Shown here: positions 44,332 to 52,629 of the stretch, one piece after another | Numbering within the stretch: the stretch's first letter is position 1 | How the letters are laid out: each line of letters opens with the position of its first letter | Assembly (NCBI RefSeq): GCF_018403225.1 | Contig: NZ_BOSG01000001.1 | Span: 744,001 to 808,000, forward strand | Source: Paenibacillus sp. J23TS9 | GTDB taxonomy: Bacteria; Bacillota; Bacilli; Paenibacillales; Paenibacillaceae | Reading direction: 5' to 3' | Length of the DNA: 64,000 nt | The notes under the pieces: generated by a model | Told to the model about the DNA's origin: nothing | Databases searched by the model: none | The model's input: only the letters and a program-made list of their open reading frames with translations | Program-made: the position numbers and the translations under genes

Positions 44332-45309
44332 ATGAATTTAAAAACCATGGTGATCGGATTGTCATCCGATCATGTTGCCAGAGATCTTATCCGGAATTGG
44401 GAGCATGACAAAGGATCTTTGAGGTTCTGGCGTGCCAGCTCCAATTTTGTGTATGCTTTTCAGCGGAATCAGGAGAGATATTTTTTGAGATTCAGTACGG
44501 AGCAGGACCATGACATGGAACAGATAGTAGCCGAGCTTGAGTTCATGCAGTACTTGATCGCGAATCATTTTCCTTGTGTTTCTCCGGTTTCCTCCATTAA
44601 CGACAAGCTCATTGAAACGGTACAGAATTCAGAGGGGAAGTATTTTGCAGTTGTTTTTCATGCGGCCCAGGGAACGAATCTGGATGAAAGCCTGTCTCCT
44701 GAACAATGTGAGGAATGGGGAAGGTCGCTTGCCAGATTACATTCGTTATCTGCAGTTTATAAGCCTGTTCACTCTGAAAGAAAAAGCTGGCGGGATATAC
44801 TGGGATGGATCGATCATGTTCTTCAAAATCACCCGCAGGAGCAGGATGCAGCCGCAGAGCTTAAACGGATGACATTATGGCTTAAATCCCAGCCCGTCAC
44901 GAAGGAGACATATGGGCTAATCCACTATGATTTTCAGCTGGATAACGTATTTTATGATGAAGAGCAGCATTCATTTAACGTGATCGATTTTGATGATTCC
45001 TTTTACAGCTGGTACGCTCTTGATATTGTGTCAGCTCTTCCTGATATGCCCGGTCAGGGAGATCCGCTGTCGAGTGAACATATGAAGTCCTTTTTAAAGG
45101 GATACCGCAGCGTGAGAGTGCTTGGCGATGATTTTATAGAGCAGATCCCCTATTTCCAAAGATTCATGAACCTGTATGGATTCTCGAGATTGTTAGGGTC
45201 ACTGGACGACAGCGAGATGGAGCAGGGTCCGGACTGGCTTGAGGATGTCAGGTTGAAGTTCGCTCGTTCCCGGGACAATTTGAGACAAGGATTTACAAGG
45301 GGAATCTAA
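44332..45309 (+). CDS. Phosphotransferase family protein (APH fold)
   Basis: 325 aa from ATG 44332 (TTG 44329 is as good). N-lobe NFVYAFQRNQERYFLRFS, catalytic loop GLIHYDFQLDNVFYD and metal loop VIDFDDSFYSWYALDI. Divergent from standard APH (HYD rather than HGD). Related to the aminoglycoside phosphotransferase/homoserine-kinase-like kinases of Bacillales; substrate unknown. Preceded by a possible translational attenuator. Confidence 0.83.
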   Translation: MNLKTMVIGLSSDHVARDLIRNWEHDKGSLRFWRASSNFVYAFQRNQERYFLRFSTEQDHDMEQIVAELEFMQYLIANHFPCVSPVSSINDKLIETVQNSEGKYFAVVFHAAQGTNLDESLSPEQCEEWGRSLARLHSLSAVYKPVHSERKSWRDILGWIDHVLQNHPQEQDAAAELKRMTLWLKSQPVTKETYGLIHYDFQLDNVFYDEEQHSFNVIDFDDSFYSWYALDIVSALPDMPGQGDPLSSEHMKSFLKGYRSVRVLGDDFIEQIPYFQRFMNLYGFSRLLGSLDDSEMEQGPDWLEDVRLKFARSRDNLRQGFTRGI

Positions 45310-45391
45310 ATGGAGTGAGGTACAGATGCATCCACCTGAAAGGGATCGGAACAAAAGCTTCTGTACCTTTTTCATTTCTTTCACATAAGGA

Positions 45392-46147
45392 TTATTCAAA
45401 AGAATATGCGTCCAAAAATTGCAAAATGCGATCATTCACCTGAGTCGGATGTTCCCTGGACATATGCGGTCTATGACTTCCGCCTGTAACCATATAAATC
45501 TCCGAATCTTGAATAAGTGAGCCTAAATAGGATAGTTTCTCCTCGCCCACAAAAGGATCAAACTCGCCGGTGATCAAGAGAGCGGGGCATCGAATACTTC
45601 GCAGCTGATCTTCCGTAAGCTGAGGATAGAGACGCCAATCCTGCGCCGACTGCCGCATATGCTCCTGCCAGTTTCCACGATGCGCCTCTTCATGCCGCTC
45701 CGTCATTTGCTTGATGGTATCCTGTTGGTCCTGTTCAATGAGCCACTCCGGCTCAAATTCCTCCACACCCGTAGGGTCTGCAAAACCGCTCGTGCCTATG
45801 GTAGTCAACGTTGTCACCCTTTCCGGATGTTGAACCGCGCAGTATAAACCGACATTTGCCCCCAAGCTGTAACCCACCAAATGAGCTTTTGGAATGTGAA
45901 GTGCATCCATAAAAGCGATCATATCCTTTGCGAGCTGTGGCGTGCTCCATTCCAGGCTTTCGCAGCGTGTTCTGCCATGGCCTCTCAAATCGGGATAATA
46001 ACAGGTATATTTTTTTTGGAAATCCAGCAGCTGACTCGCAAAGGCCAATATGCCTCTGGAATAACCGCTATGTAAAAATATGATGGGCTCACCGCTTCCC
46101 ATTTTTTCGTAAAATACCTCCAGATCCTGAAGTTGAACGTACGGCAT
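45392..46147 (-). CDS. Alpha/beta hydrolase
   Basis: 251 aa; GGGAGG precedes the ATG. Oxyanion region IIFLHSGYSRG, nucleophile elbow GYSLGANVGLY with the catalytic Ser, acid Asp in ITGEFDPFVG and His near GGSHRPHMS. Typical single-domain hydrolase of the carboxylesterase/haloperoxidase-like group; substrate unknown. Convergent with the upstream phosphotransferase gene. Confidence 0.9.
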   Translation of the reverse strand: MPYVQLQDLEVFYEKMGSGEPIIFLHSGYSRGILAFASQLLDFQKKYTCYYPDLRGHGRTRCESLEWSTPQLAKDMIAFMDALHIPKAHLVGYSLGANVGLYCAVQHPERVTTLTTIGTSGFADPTGVEEFEPEWLIEQDQQDTIKQMTERHEEAHRGNWQEHMRQSAQDWRLYPQLTEDQLRSIRCPALLITGEFDPFVGEEKLSYLGSLIQDSEIYMVTGGSHRPHMSREHPTQVNDRILQFLDAYSFE

Positions 46148-46284
46148 ATTGAACCTCCCTGAACCAGCTTTTATCCCATTTTAAGCTTAAAAAACGATTC
46201 CGTCACCAAGAACCTTACACCCAAATTTTCATTTAGCGTGTATAATTTTGGTAAACCCAAATGATCAGATATGGAGAACCACAC

Positions 46285-47205
46285 ATGATGAACCATGAGT
46301 ATAAAGACAGGATCGAAACGGTCATCAGATATATCGAGGAGAATAGCAGCGATAAGCTCACCTTGGATCTTTTGGCGGACATGGCTAATTTTTCGAAATA
46401 TCATTTCAGCCGCATATTTACTGCCATCGTCGGTGTGACGCCTGTGGCTTTTGTGAATCGGGAGCGTATACAAAAGTCCGTGCATTTACTTGCCGACACC
46501 CCGCTGACGATTCTTGAAATATCCAATCAATGCGGCTTCGAATCGCTGTCCACCTTTAATGCCGCATTTAAAAAGCACTATGGCCAAACACCAAGTGAGG
46601 TACGTAGAGGTATGAGAAATGATAGCAATTTTCCATCATTTTATAGCAAAAATCCGGAAGAGTCTGCATTCCTGGAAGAGTACAATCAGAACCGTAAGAA
46701 TTCTCTTTTAACAAGGGTGTGGGATCAGATGATCAGATTCGAAGAGCTAATGGATATTGAAGTGGCATACGTCAGACATGTGGGGAGTTATTTGGATACG
46801 TACTCTGCTTGGGACAAGCTGGGGCGATGGGCCGCTGGAAGGGGAATATCACCTGCAAATCAACAGTTTATCGGCATTTCGCTGGATGATCTTAATTTGG
46901 TTGATGAATGGGCCTGCCGCTATGATGCTTGTGTCACATTACCGGCAGGACATCGAAAAGAACATGATTCAAAGGTAGTGGATTATAAAATATTGTCGGG
47001 CGGGTTGTATGCGGTATATCCCTATTATGATACCGTTGAACGGTTTGTCCTAGCCTATCAGAATGTATACAGCCTGTGGCTGCCGAACAGCGGTTATGAA
47101 GCCGATGACCGTCCTTGCCTCGAAATCTGTAAAAATGATCCTGCAACGGATGCGGAAGGGAAATGCAAAGTAGATCTACATGTCCCCATTAAGAAAAGAG
47201 GATGA
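46285..47205 (+). CDS. AraC family regulator with GyrI-like effector domain
   Basis: 306 aa from ATG 46285 (GGAG 8 bases upstream). N-terminal AraC DNA-binding domain with both HTH motifs (LTLDLLADMANFSKYHFSRI and LTILEISNQCGFESLSTFNA, ending KKHYGQTPSEVRR). The C-terminal half (VAYVRHVGSYLDTYSAWDKL..., ending CKVDLHVPI) is a GyrI-like/Rob-type effector domain that binds small hydrophobic compounds. Divergent from the hydrolase. Confidence 0.92.
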   Translation: MMNHEYKDRIETVIRYIEENSSDKLTLDLLADMANFSKYHFSRIFTAIVGVTPVAFVNRERIQKSVHLLADTPLTILEISNQCGFESLSTFNAAFKKHYGQTPSEVRRGMRNDSNFPSFYSKNPEESAFLEEYNQNRKNSLLTRVWDQMIRFEELMDIEVAYVRHVGSYLDTYSAWDKLGRWAAGRGISPANQQFIGISLDDLNLVDEWACRYDACVTLPAGHRKEHDSKVVDYKILSGGLYAVYPYYDTVERFVLAYQNVYSLWLPNSGYEADDRPCLEICKNDPATDAEGKCKVDLHVPIKKRG

Positions 47206-47237
47206 AATGAAATCATTAGACTTGGAGTGGTGATGGT

Positions 47238-47819
47238 ATGAATTTAGAAGCGGCATTTAGAACATTTCCTATTCTTGCGTCAGATCGAGTTATCTTGAAA
47301 AAAATCGAAGCCAGCCATCTGGAGGACCTTTTTGAAATTTATAATAATGAAAATGTATTTACATACTGCGGCATTATTCCGAAGCATAACAAAGACACGG
47401 TCAAAAATATGATTGGACATTTCGAGCGTGATTTTTTGAAAAAGGCAAGGATCAAGTGGGGCATATTTACGGTGCAGGAACCTGATCGGCTGCTTGGCAT
47501 TATTGAGGCATTTAATTTTAACCAAAAGGTAAACACGCTGTCAGTGGGATATTATTTAGCTGAACAACAGTGGGGAAAAGGAGTGGCTACGGAAGCTCTA
47601 AAGCTTCTGCTGCCTTATCTGTTCAATGAGGTTAACATCAACCGGATTCAGGCAGAGGTTATGCTGCGGAATGAAGCATCAAAGAAGGTTTTGCAAAAGA
47701 ATGGTTTTCAACAAGAGGGTCTCTTGAGACAAGCGGCCTTATGGTCGGGAAAAGGGATTGTCGATCTTGAAATTTACAGCATTCTGCAGCAAGATCAAGT
47801 GAATCATCAAGATTCGTAA
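47238..47819 (+). CDS. GNAT acetyltransferase, RimJ/RimL type
   Basis: 193 aa. The acetyl-CoA binding segment GYYLAEQQWGKGVATEALKLLLPY and the following NRIQAEVMLRNEASKKVLQKNGF are typical of RimJ/RimL-like N-acetyltransferases. Substrate (ribosomal protein or drug) unknown. Gap of 32 bases from the AraC gene. Confidence 0.92.
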   Translation: MNLEAAFRTFPILASDRVILKKIEASHLEDLFEIYNNENVFTYCGIIPKHNKDTVKNMIGHFERDFLKKARIKWGIFTVQEPDRLLGIIEAFNFNQKVNTLSVGYYLAEQQWGKGVATEALKLLLPYLFNEVNINRIQAEVMLRNEASKKVLQKNGFQQEGLLRQAALWSGKGIVDLEIYSILQQDQVNHQDS

Positions 47820-47847
47820 ATTTGTATCCTCTATTCTAGATGAACTG

Positions 47848-47856
47848 TGCTACAAT
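47848..47856 (+). promoter_or_regulatory. Extended -10 promoter of the folD transcript
   Basis: TGC TACAAT, with the riboswitch beginning about 15 bases later. Confidence 0.5.
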
Positions 47857-47869
47857 AAACCTGACTTGA

Positions 47870-47950
47870 TTTCAGCCGTGTGTGACTGGCGTAACGTGGG
47901 TAAACCACGAGGGAGCACATGGATCATAACAGCCGTACGCCTGGGCAAAA
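47870..47950 (+). ncRNA. ZTP (pfl) riboswitch
   Basis: Conserved parts appear in order: GTGACTGGCG (47882-47891), a hairpin CGTGG/CCACG (47895-47899 with 47905-47909), GAGGGAGCAC just after it, and GCCGTACGCCTGGGC (47932-47946) forming the pseudoknot side. These match the pfl motif, which binds ZMP/ZTP, the signal of 10-formyl-THF shortage, and turns on one-carbon and purine genes. A terminator follows and folD is next, a known target. Confidence 0.92.
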
Positions 47951-47986
47951 GTATTTGGTGGTTCATTCCATCCAAATACTTTTTTT
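47947..47986 (+). terminator. Expression-platform terminator of the ZTP riboswitch
   Basis: AAAAGTATTTGG (47947-47958) pairs perfectly with CCAAATACTTTT (47972-47983), then T's. Its 5' arm begins directly after the pseudoknot sequence, so ligand binding would compete with it. Confidence 0.92.
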
Positions 47987-48036
47987 GTTTAGATTTAAGA
48001 AATATAATCTTACTACCATTAACGGAGGCGACTGGA

Positions 48037-49533
48037 ATGAGCATGCTGCTTAAAACCAAAGAACTGGCAAACGAGGTTTCTGAATCCATCATCACAGAGG
48101 TTAACCGTCTTAAAGAAAAAGGCATACAGCCGAGGCTTGCTACGATTTTAGTGCAGGGGGATCCTGCTTCGGAATATTATGCGAAAGCGAAACAGAAAAA
48201 AGCCCAGCAGCTGGGCATTGAATTCGATTTGATTCAGTTTGATCCGGAGGTCACAGAGCGTCGTTTGCTGGATGAAATTGAAGGCTTGAACCAGGATTCG
48301 GCGGTACATGGCATTATGCTCGAGCTTCCTGTACCCAAACATATCCGTGTTCAAAAGTGTTCGGACGCGATTACGCCTGAAAAAGACGTGGATGGCATTT
48401 CATCGGCGAACAAGCTCGCCTGCATGACGGGGAACACTGGCATTTATCCGGCAACACCACAGGCCTGTATCGCTATATTAAAGCATTTTGGCTTCACGCT
48501 GAAAGGCAAAAATGTTGTGCTTGTAGGACGGGGAGAGACGGTTGGCAGACCCCTGATGCAGCTGCTGCTGCGGGAAAATGCCACGTTGACCGTCTGTCAT
48601 TCCCATACCCCAAACATCGCCGGTCATATTGCGAATGCGGATATTCTGATGACCGCCGCAGGACAGGCCGGACTGATTACTCCAGATATGATGCATCCGG
48701 ACCTCGTTGTCATTGACGCAGGCATTAATGAGACAGCAACCGGGATAACAGGTGATGTTGTACCTGAAGCTGCAGCGTTTGCAAAAGCGACTACGCCTGT
48801 CCCCGGCGGTGTGGGAACACTCACAACGGTTATGCTCTTTGAGAACTTGATGCTGGCAATCCGGCTGCAGCAGCAATCTGCTGAGGCCTTGAAAACGAAT
48901 GGGGATCAACAGGTATTTGACCAAACGATCCGGCAATTTCTGCAGATGTCTGCCTCAAGCGCACCTACGCCGGGTGGAGGGAGTATTGCTGCCCTATCTG
49001 CCGCATTGGGTGCGTCCATGGGGGCCATGGTGGCGAACATTACAAGCGGGCCAAAGTTTGCGAGTGTGCGGGAGCAGATGGCGGACATCGTGGTGCTGAT
49101 GCAGTCTGCGATGTTGGAGGCTGAAAGTTTTCTGAAGAAGGACATGGAATCGTTTAACGGCTATATGGCCGCACTTGGTTTGCCTAAAGGGAATGATGAG
49201 GAAAAGAAAATACGTTCCCTTGCTCTGCAAAAGGCCGCGGTTCAAGCTGCTTCTGTTCCGCTGCACCTCATGAAGCGAAGCTTGGAGATGATGTCGGCAC
49301 TGGATAAAATTACGGAAGAAGTCAATAAAAATGTCATATCAGATCTAGGCATAGCGCTCATCATGCTGGATGCGGCTGTACAATCGGCATGGATTACGGT
49401 AGAAATAAATCTAGGAAGCATTAAAGATGCAGGTGTCAGGAGCTCATTTCAAGAAACGGGAGCCGAGCTATCAAACCAGTCGAATGAGCTGAAGCTCCAG
49501 GTATTGCAAAAGATCAAGGAGAAGTTGGTGTAA
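48037..49533 (+). CDS. folD: FolD fused to a formimidoyl-THF cyclodeaminase/methenyl-THF cyclohydrolase (FTCD_C/FchA-like) domain
   Basis: 498 aa from ATG 48037 (GGAGG 8 bases upstream; an open frame runs further back through the riboswitch but is not translated). Residues 1-285 are FolD: Tyr48, Lys52 and Asp119 (KDVDG) are kept, the NADP loop is VGRGETVGRP and PVPGGVG ends the domain. The Gln needed for cyclohydrolase activity (E. coli Q98) is Glu96 here (LELPVP). The usual PCTP is PATP. Residues about 293-498 are a helical FTCD_C domain with APTPGGGSIAALSAALGASM. Probably oxidises methylene-THF and opens methenyl-THF within one chain. ZTP-riboswitch controlled. Confidence 0.9.
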   Translation: MSMLLKTKELANEVSESIITEVNRLKEKGIQPRLATILVQGDPASEYYAKAKQKKAQQLGIEFDLIQFDPEVTERRLLDEIEGLNQDSAVHGIMLELPVPKHIRVQKCSDAITPEKDVDGISSANKLACMTGNTGIYPATPQACIAILKHFGFTLKGKNVVLVGRGETVGRPLMQLLLRENATLTVCHSHTPNIAGHIANADILMTAAGQAGLITPDMMHPDLVVIDAGINETATGITGDVVPEAAAFAKATTPVPGGVGTLTTVMLFENLMLAIRLQQQSAEALKTNGDQQVFDQTIRQFLQMSASSAPTPGGGSIAALSAALGASMGAMVANITSGPKFASVREQMADIVVLMQSAMLEAESFLKKDMESFNGYMAALGLPKGNDEEKKIRSLALQKAAVQAASVPLHLMKRSLEMMSALDKITEEVNKNVISDLGIALIMLDAAVQSAWITVEINLGSIKDAGVRSSFQETGAELSNQSNELKLQVLQKIKEKLV

Positions 49534-49538
49534 CCAAA

Positions 49539-50453
49539 GTGTCAGAAGAACAATGGGAACAAGTCGCGCGCATGACAGAACCCGGGTCCAGACTGCTTCG
49601 AACAAAGGAGCTTAAAGGCGGGGTTTCAGCCCAAGTGACGTTGATTGAGATTGAAAAGACGGATGGCAGTATGAAAAAGCTGGTTGTCCGTCAGCATGGC
49701 GCTGTTGACCGAAACAGGAATCCGGAAATTGCAAAGGATGAATTTAAGCTTTTACAAGGTCTAGTGGACGCGGGGTTGCCTGTACCTCAGCCATATGCAT
49801 ACGATGCAACCGAATTTATTCTACCCACTCCTTACATCGTGACCGACTTTGTGGATGGATTCGTGAATATGTCTCCCTCGGATTTGTCAGATGCTATGCA
49901 GCGAATGGCGGGGATATTATCGGATATCCATCAAGTGGATTGGACAAGCCATTCACTGGATTTTCTTCCTGAACAGCTTGTATGGTGTTCCGACAAGATT
50001 GGGAATAGGCCCAGGAACCCGGATGAATCATTAAATGAAAGTACAATCCGGGATGTGCTTGAATCCGCATGGCCGTTGTCTCCATTAAACAAAAATGTGC
50101 TGCTGCATGGAGATTATTGGCCGGGTAACATCTTGTGGAAAGACAACGGAATTGCTGCGGTGATCGACTGGGAGGATGCGGCAATCGGTGATCCAATGTA
50201 TGACCTTGCGAATAGCAGACTCGAGGTGCTCTGGGCATATGGCACGGACGCTATGCATGAGTTTACACGGCAGTATCAAGCGCTCAATCTGCAAACAGAC
50301 ATATCGGAGCTTCATTTCTGGGATCTTTTTGCAGCGCTCAAGCCTGCTTCAAGTTTGTCTAGTTGGGGGCTCGATAGCCATACGGAAAAGAGTATGCGGG
50401 AAAAACATCAGTGGTTTACAGATCAGGCGCTTGCCCGGCTCCATACTCGCTAA
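49539..50453 (+). CDS. Phosphotransferase family protein (APH / acyl-CoA dehydrogenase-like kinase fold)
   Basis: 304 aa from GTG 49539, five bases after the folD stop, so cotranscribed. APH motifs LLHGDYWPGNILWKDNGIAAVIDWEDAAIGDPMYDLA. Substrate unknown; the link to a folate gene under ZTP control could hint at a pterin or nucleotide substrate, but this may be chance. Confidence 0.88.
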   Translation: MSEEQWEQVARMTEPGSRLLRTKELKGGVSAQVTLIEIEKTDGSMKKLVVRQHGAVDRNRNPEIAKDEFKLLQGLVDAGLPVPQPYAYDATEFILPTPYIVTDFVDGFVNMSPSDLSDAMQRMAGILSDIHQVDWTSHSLDFLPEQLVWCSDKIGNRPRNPDESLNESTIRDVLESAWPLSPLNKNVLLHGDYWPGNILWKDNGIAAVIDWEDAAIGDPMYDLANSRLEVLWAYGTDAMHEFTRQYQALNLQTDISELHFWDLFAALKPASSLSSWGLDSHTEKSMREKHQWFTDQALARLHTR

Positions 50454-50536
50454 AGTGTAATCAGGGAAAGTTGATTGATAATCGTTTATCAAGTGGTCTG
50501 GATGGGCGATGGTGTTGCAATGATGATTGAGATTTC

Positions 50537-50569
50537 TTAATAACCGGCGATGAGCCGGTTATTTTATTT
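50537..50569 (+). terminator. Terminator after the folD-phosphotransferase unit
   Basis: AATAACCGGC (50537-50546) pairs perfectly with GCCGGTTATT (50552-50561), then a T-rich run. Confidence 0.95.
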
Positions 50570-50634
50570 TTACGGTTTAGAGATTACAATGAAATAGGGA
50601 ATTACAGGTAAATTATAGAAGGGGAGTAAAGGCG

Positions 50635-51078
50635 ATGTTCGTTGTAAATGTTGAAGGGGCTGTATATCAAGAGAATAAGTGGCTGGTGATTAAGCGTGGA
50701 TCGGGGGAAGAGAATGCGGCTGGAACCTTGTCTTTCGTAGGAGGAACCGTAGAGCAGGAAGGATTCTCACAGGACATTCTGGAGCGGACCGTCAAAAGAG
50801 AGATTTTCGAGGAGGTCGGCGTTGAGGTCAAGGAAAGGCTGCATTTTGCATATAGTTCATCATTTGTTACGGAGGGCGGGTCTCCTGTGATCAACGTGGT
50901 ATTTATTTGTGAATATGATCATGGAACTGCCTATAGAAAAAGTCCGGAGGAAGTCGAGGCGGTATATTGGATGACGACCGAAGAAATAATCAATCACCCT
51001 GATACGCCGCCTTGGACGGTTGAGAGCGTGAACCGGGCGCATTCGATATTGAAGCAGCTTACCGATCCACATTTTTAA
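50635..51078 (+). CDS. NUDIX hydrolase
   Basis: 147 aa. The Nudix box runs from GGTVEQEG to REIFEEVGVEV (pattern GX5EX7REUXEEXGU with a longer gap). Hydrolyses a nucleoside diphosphate linked to another group; substrate unknown. Followed directly by an AraC gene. Confidence 0.88.
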   Translation: MFVVNVEGAVYQENKWLVIKRGSGEENAAGTLSFVGGTVEQEGFSQDILERTVKREIFEEVGVEVKERLHFAYSSSFVTEGGSPVINVVFICEYDHGTAYRKSPEEVEAVYWMTTEEIINHPDTPPWTVESVNRAHSILKQLTDPHF

Positions 51079-51099
51079 GTGAAAGAGAGCTGTGGGAAT

Positions 51100-51969
51100 A
51101 TGAGTCATAGCAATGGCAGCATCCTAAATTTCTCACCGATTCTCCACGAGCAAAGTGCCGAGTATTACTGGAAAGGAACAGGAGGGCTATCGATCAAAAC
51201 CTTCAGAGGCGGAAGAGCCTTGTACCAGGCAGGGCATGGGCATTTTGCTGTAGGGGAAGACCGGTATTTGCTGTTAAATCAAGGGCAGGAGTACAGCATC
51301 ACTATAGAATCAGAAAAGCCTGTCGAATCCTTCTGCGTGTTCTTTCCGGAGGGGATGGTTCAAGAGATGCGCCGAAGCTTGATGGTACCGGCAGATGAGC
51401 TGCTGGTCGAGCCATTTCACCCGGTGGTACGGGAGATTGATTTTGTCGTCAAAACTTATGAGACATCACCGGAGCTCTCGCAAGTCATGCAGCAGATGCG
51501 GATAGATTCCTTACATAAACTTCAAGACCGTACTCGTGTGGAAGAACAGCTGCATGCTTTGGCATATGGTCTACTGATAGAGCAACAACAGGTAAAAAGA
51601 GAGATCGCCCAGCTTCATTCCATCAAATCTTCAACCCGGCAAGAGCTATATCGGCGCGTGCATGTTGGATATGAATATCTTTGCGCTTATTTTAATCAAT
51701 CTATCTCCATTTCAGAGGCAGCGGAAGCGGCTTGTCTTTCAACGAATCATTTTCTCAGAAGCTTTAAACAGCTTTTTGGCTTCACGCCTCATCAGCTGCT
51801 GAAGGAGAAAAGACTGCAGGAGGCAGGGAAGCTGCTGCAGCGAACGGAATTGCCAGTAACTGAAATTTGTTTGGAGGTCGGGTTTCAAAGCCTTGGCTCC
51901 TTCAGCAGCCTGTTTACACAGAAATTTGGGGTTAGTCCGTCAGTATATCGCGGGAAGTGTAAAAGGTGA
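51100..51969 (+). CDS. AraC family transcriptional regulator
   Basis: 289 aa from ATG 51100 (GTG 51079 directly after the NUDIX stop is possible). N-terminal cupin-like region (YQAGHGHFAVGEDRYLLLNQGQ), linker, then the C-terminal AraC domain (ISISEAAEAACLSTNHFLRS, FKQLFGFTPHQLLKEKRLQEA, VTEICLEVGFQSLGSFSSLFT). Target genes cannot be named. Confidence 0.92.
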   Translation: MSHSNGSILNFSPILHEQSAEYYWKGTGGLSIKTFRGGRALYQAGHGHFAVGEDRYLLLNQGQEYSITIESEKPVESFCVFFPEGMVQEMRRSLMVPADELLVEPFHPVVREIDFVVKTYETSPELSQVMQQMRIDSLHKLQDRTRVEEQLHALAYGLLIEQQQVKREIAQLHSIKSSTRQELYRRVHVGYEYLCAYFNQSISISEAAEAACLSTNHFLRSFKQLFGFTPHQLLKEKRLQEAGKLLQRTELPVTEICLEVGFQSLGSFSSLFTQKFGVSPSVYRGKCKR

Positions 51970-52048
51970 TTTTCAAGAAGTAAAAAACCGCTTCCGGAAT
52001 TATGATGAGTCCTGTACATACTTTGAAATTGAATTGGAGGACAAGTGA

Positions 52049-52570
52049 ATGGATCATAATCAGATAATAAATGAGTTATTTGATGCAGCGAAGGAAGGAA
52101 ATGCTGCACGACTTCAGGAGCTCCTGATTCCCCGTCCTGAATATGTGAACATGGAAAACGCAGAAGGGCTGACACTGCTTGGTTATGCTGCGCATTTCGG
52201 GCATCCGGAGGCTGTGCGGGTAATTATTGCTGCCGGAGCGGATGTTGATGCTGTCTCTCATTCGAATATATCGTTCATTCCTTCGAATACAGCACTGCAC
52301 GCGGCGATCGCCGGGGAGAGGAATATGGATGTCATCCGGTTGTTACTTACTCATCATGCTGGAACCCGGATTTTTGACAGCAACGGCCACACATGCCTGC
52401 ACAGTGCCGCTTTCCATGATGACAATGTGGAGCTGATTCATCTGCTGATTGAGTATGGTGCAGATGTGAATGCTCAGTTTGATGAGGGCGAAACTGCAAT
52501 TGGATTAGCCGAAAAGCAGGGGAATCACAAAGTGACGGAACTGCTGAAGCAATGTAGTGCACCGCAATAA
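52049..52570 (+). CDS. Ankyrin-repeat protein
   Basis: 173 aa. About four ankyrin repeats: EGLTLLGYAAHFGHPEAVRV, NTALHAAIAGERNMDVIRLL, NGHTCLHSAAFHDDNVELIH, and GETAIGLAEKQGNHKVTELL. No signal peptide or membrane segment; probably a cytoplasmic binding scaffold. GGAGGACAAGTG precedes the ATG. Confidence 0.9.
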   Translation: MDHNQIINELFDAAKEGNAARLQELLIPRPEYVNMENAEGLTLLGYAAHFGHPEAVRVIIAAGADVDAVSHSNISFIPSNTALHAAIAGERNMDVIRLLLTHHAGTRIFDSNGHTCLHSAAFHDDNVELIHLLIEYGADVNAQFDEGETAIGLAEKQGNHKVTELLKQCSAPQ

Positions 52571-52575
52571 ACGAA

Positions 52576-52614
52576 AAAAGCCCTGACTGCATGTCGTATG
52601 CAGCAGGGCTTTTC
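52576..52614. terminator. Bidirectional terminator between the ankyrin gene and mtnB
   Basis: AAAGCCCTG and CAGGGCTTT flank an inner CTGCAT/ATGCAG stem, with A's before and T's after. Serves both converging genes. Confidence 0.92.
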
Positions 52615-52629
52615 ATCTTCATTTTCAGC

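Noticed and set aside
23463..47820. Prophage or integrative element spanning the accessory block
   Set aside because: No integrase, phage structural genes, tRNA target or flanking direct repeats were seen; the block looks like a patchwork of small units.
47866..48036. N-terminal extension of the folD frame
   Set aside because: The open frame runs through the ZTP riboswitch and terminator; GGAGG sits 8 bases before ATG 48037.
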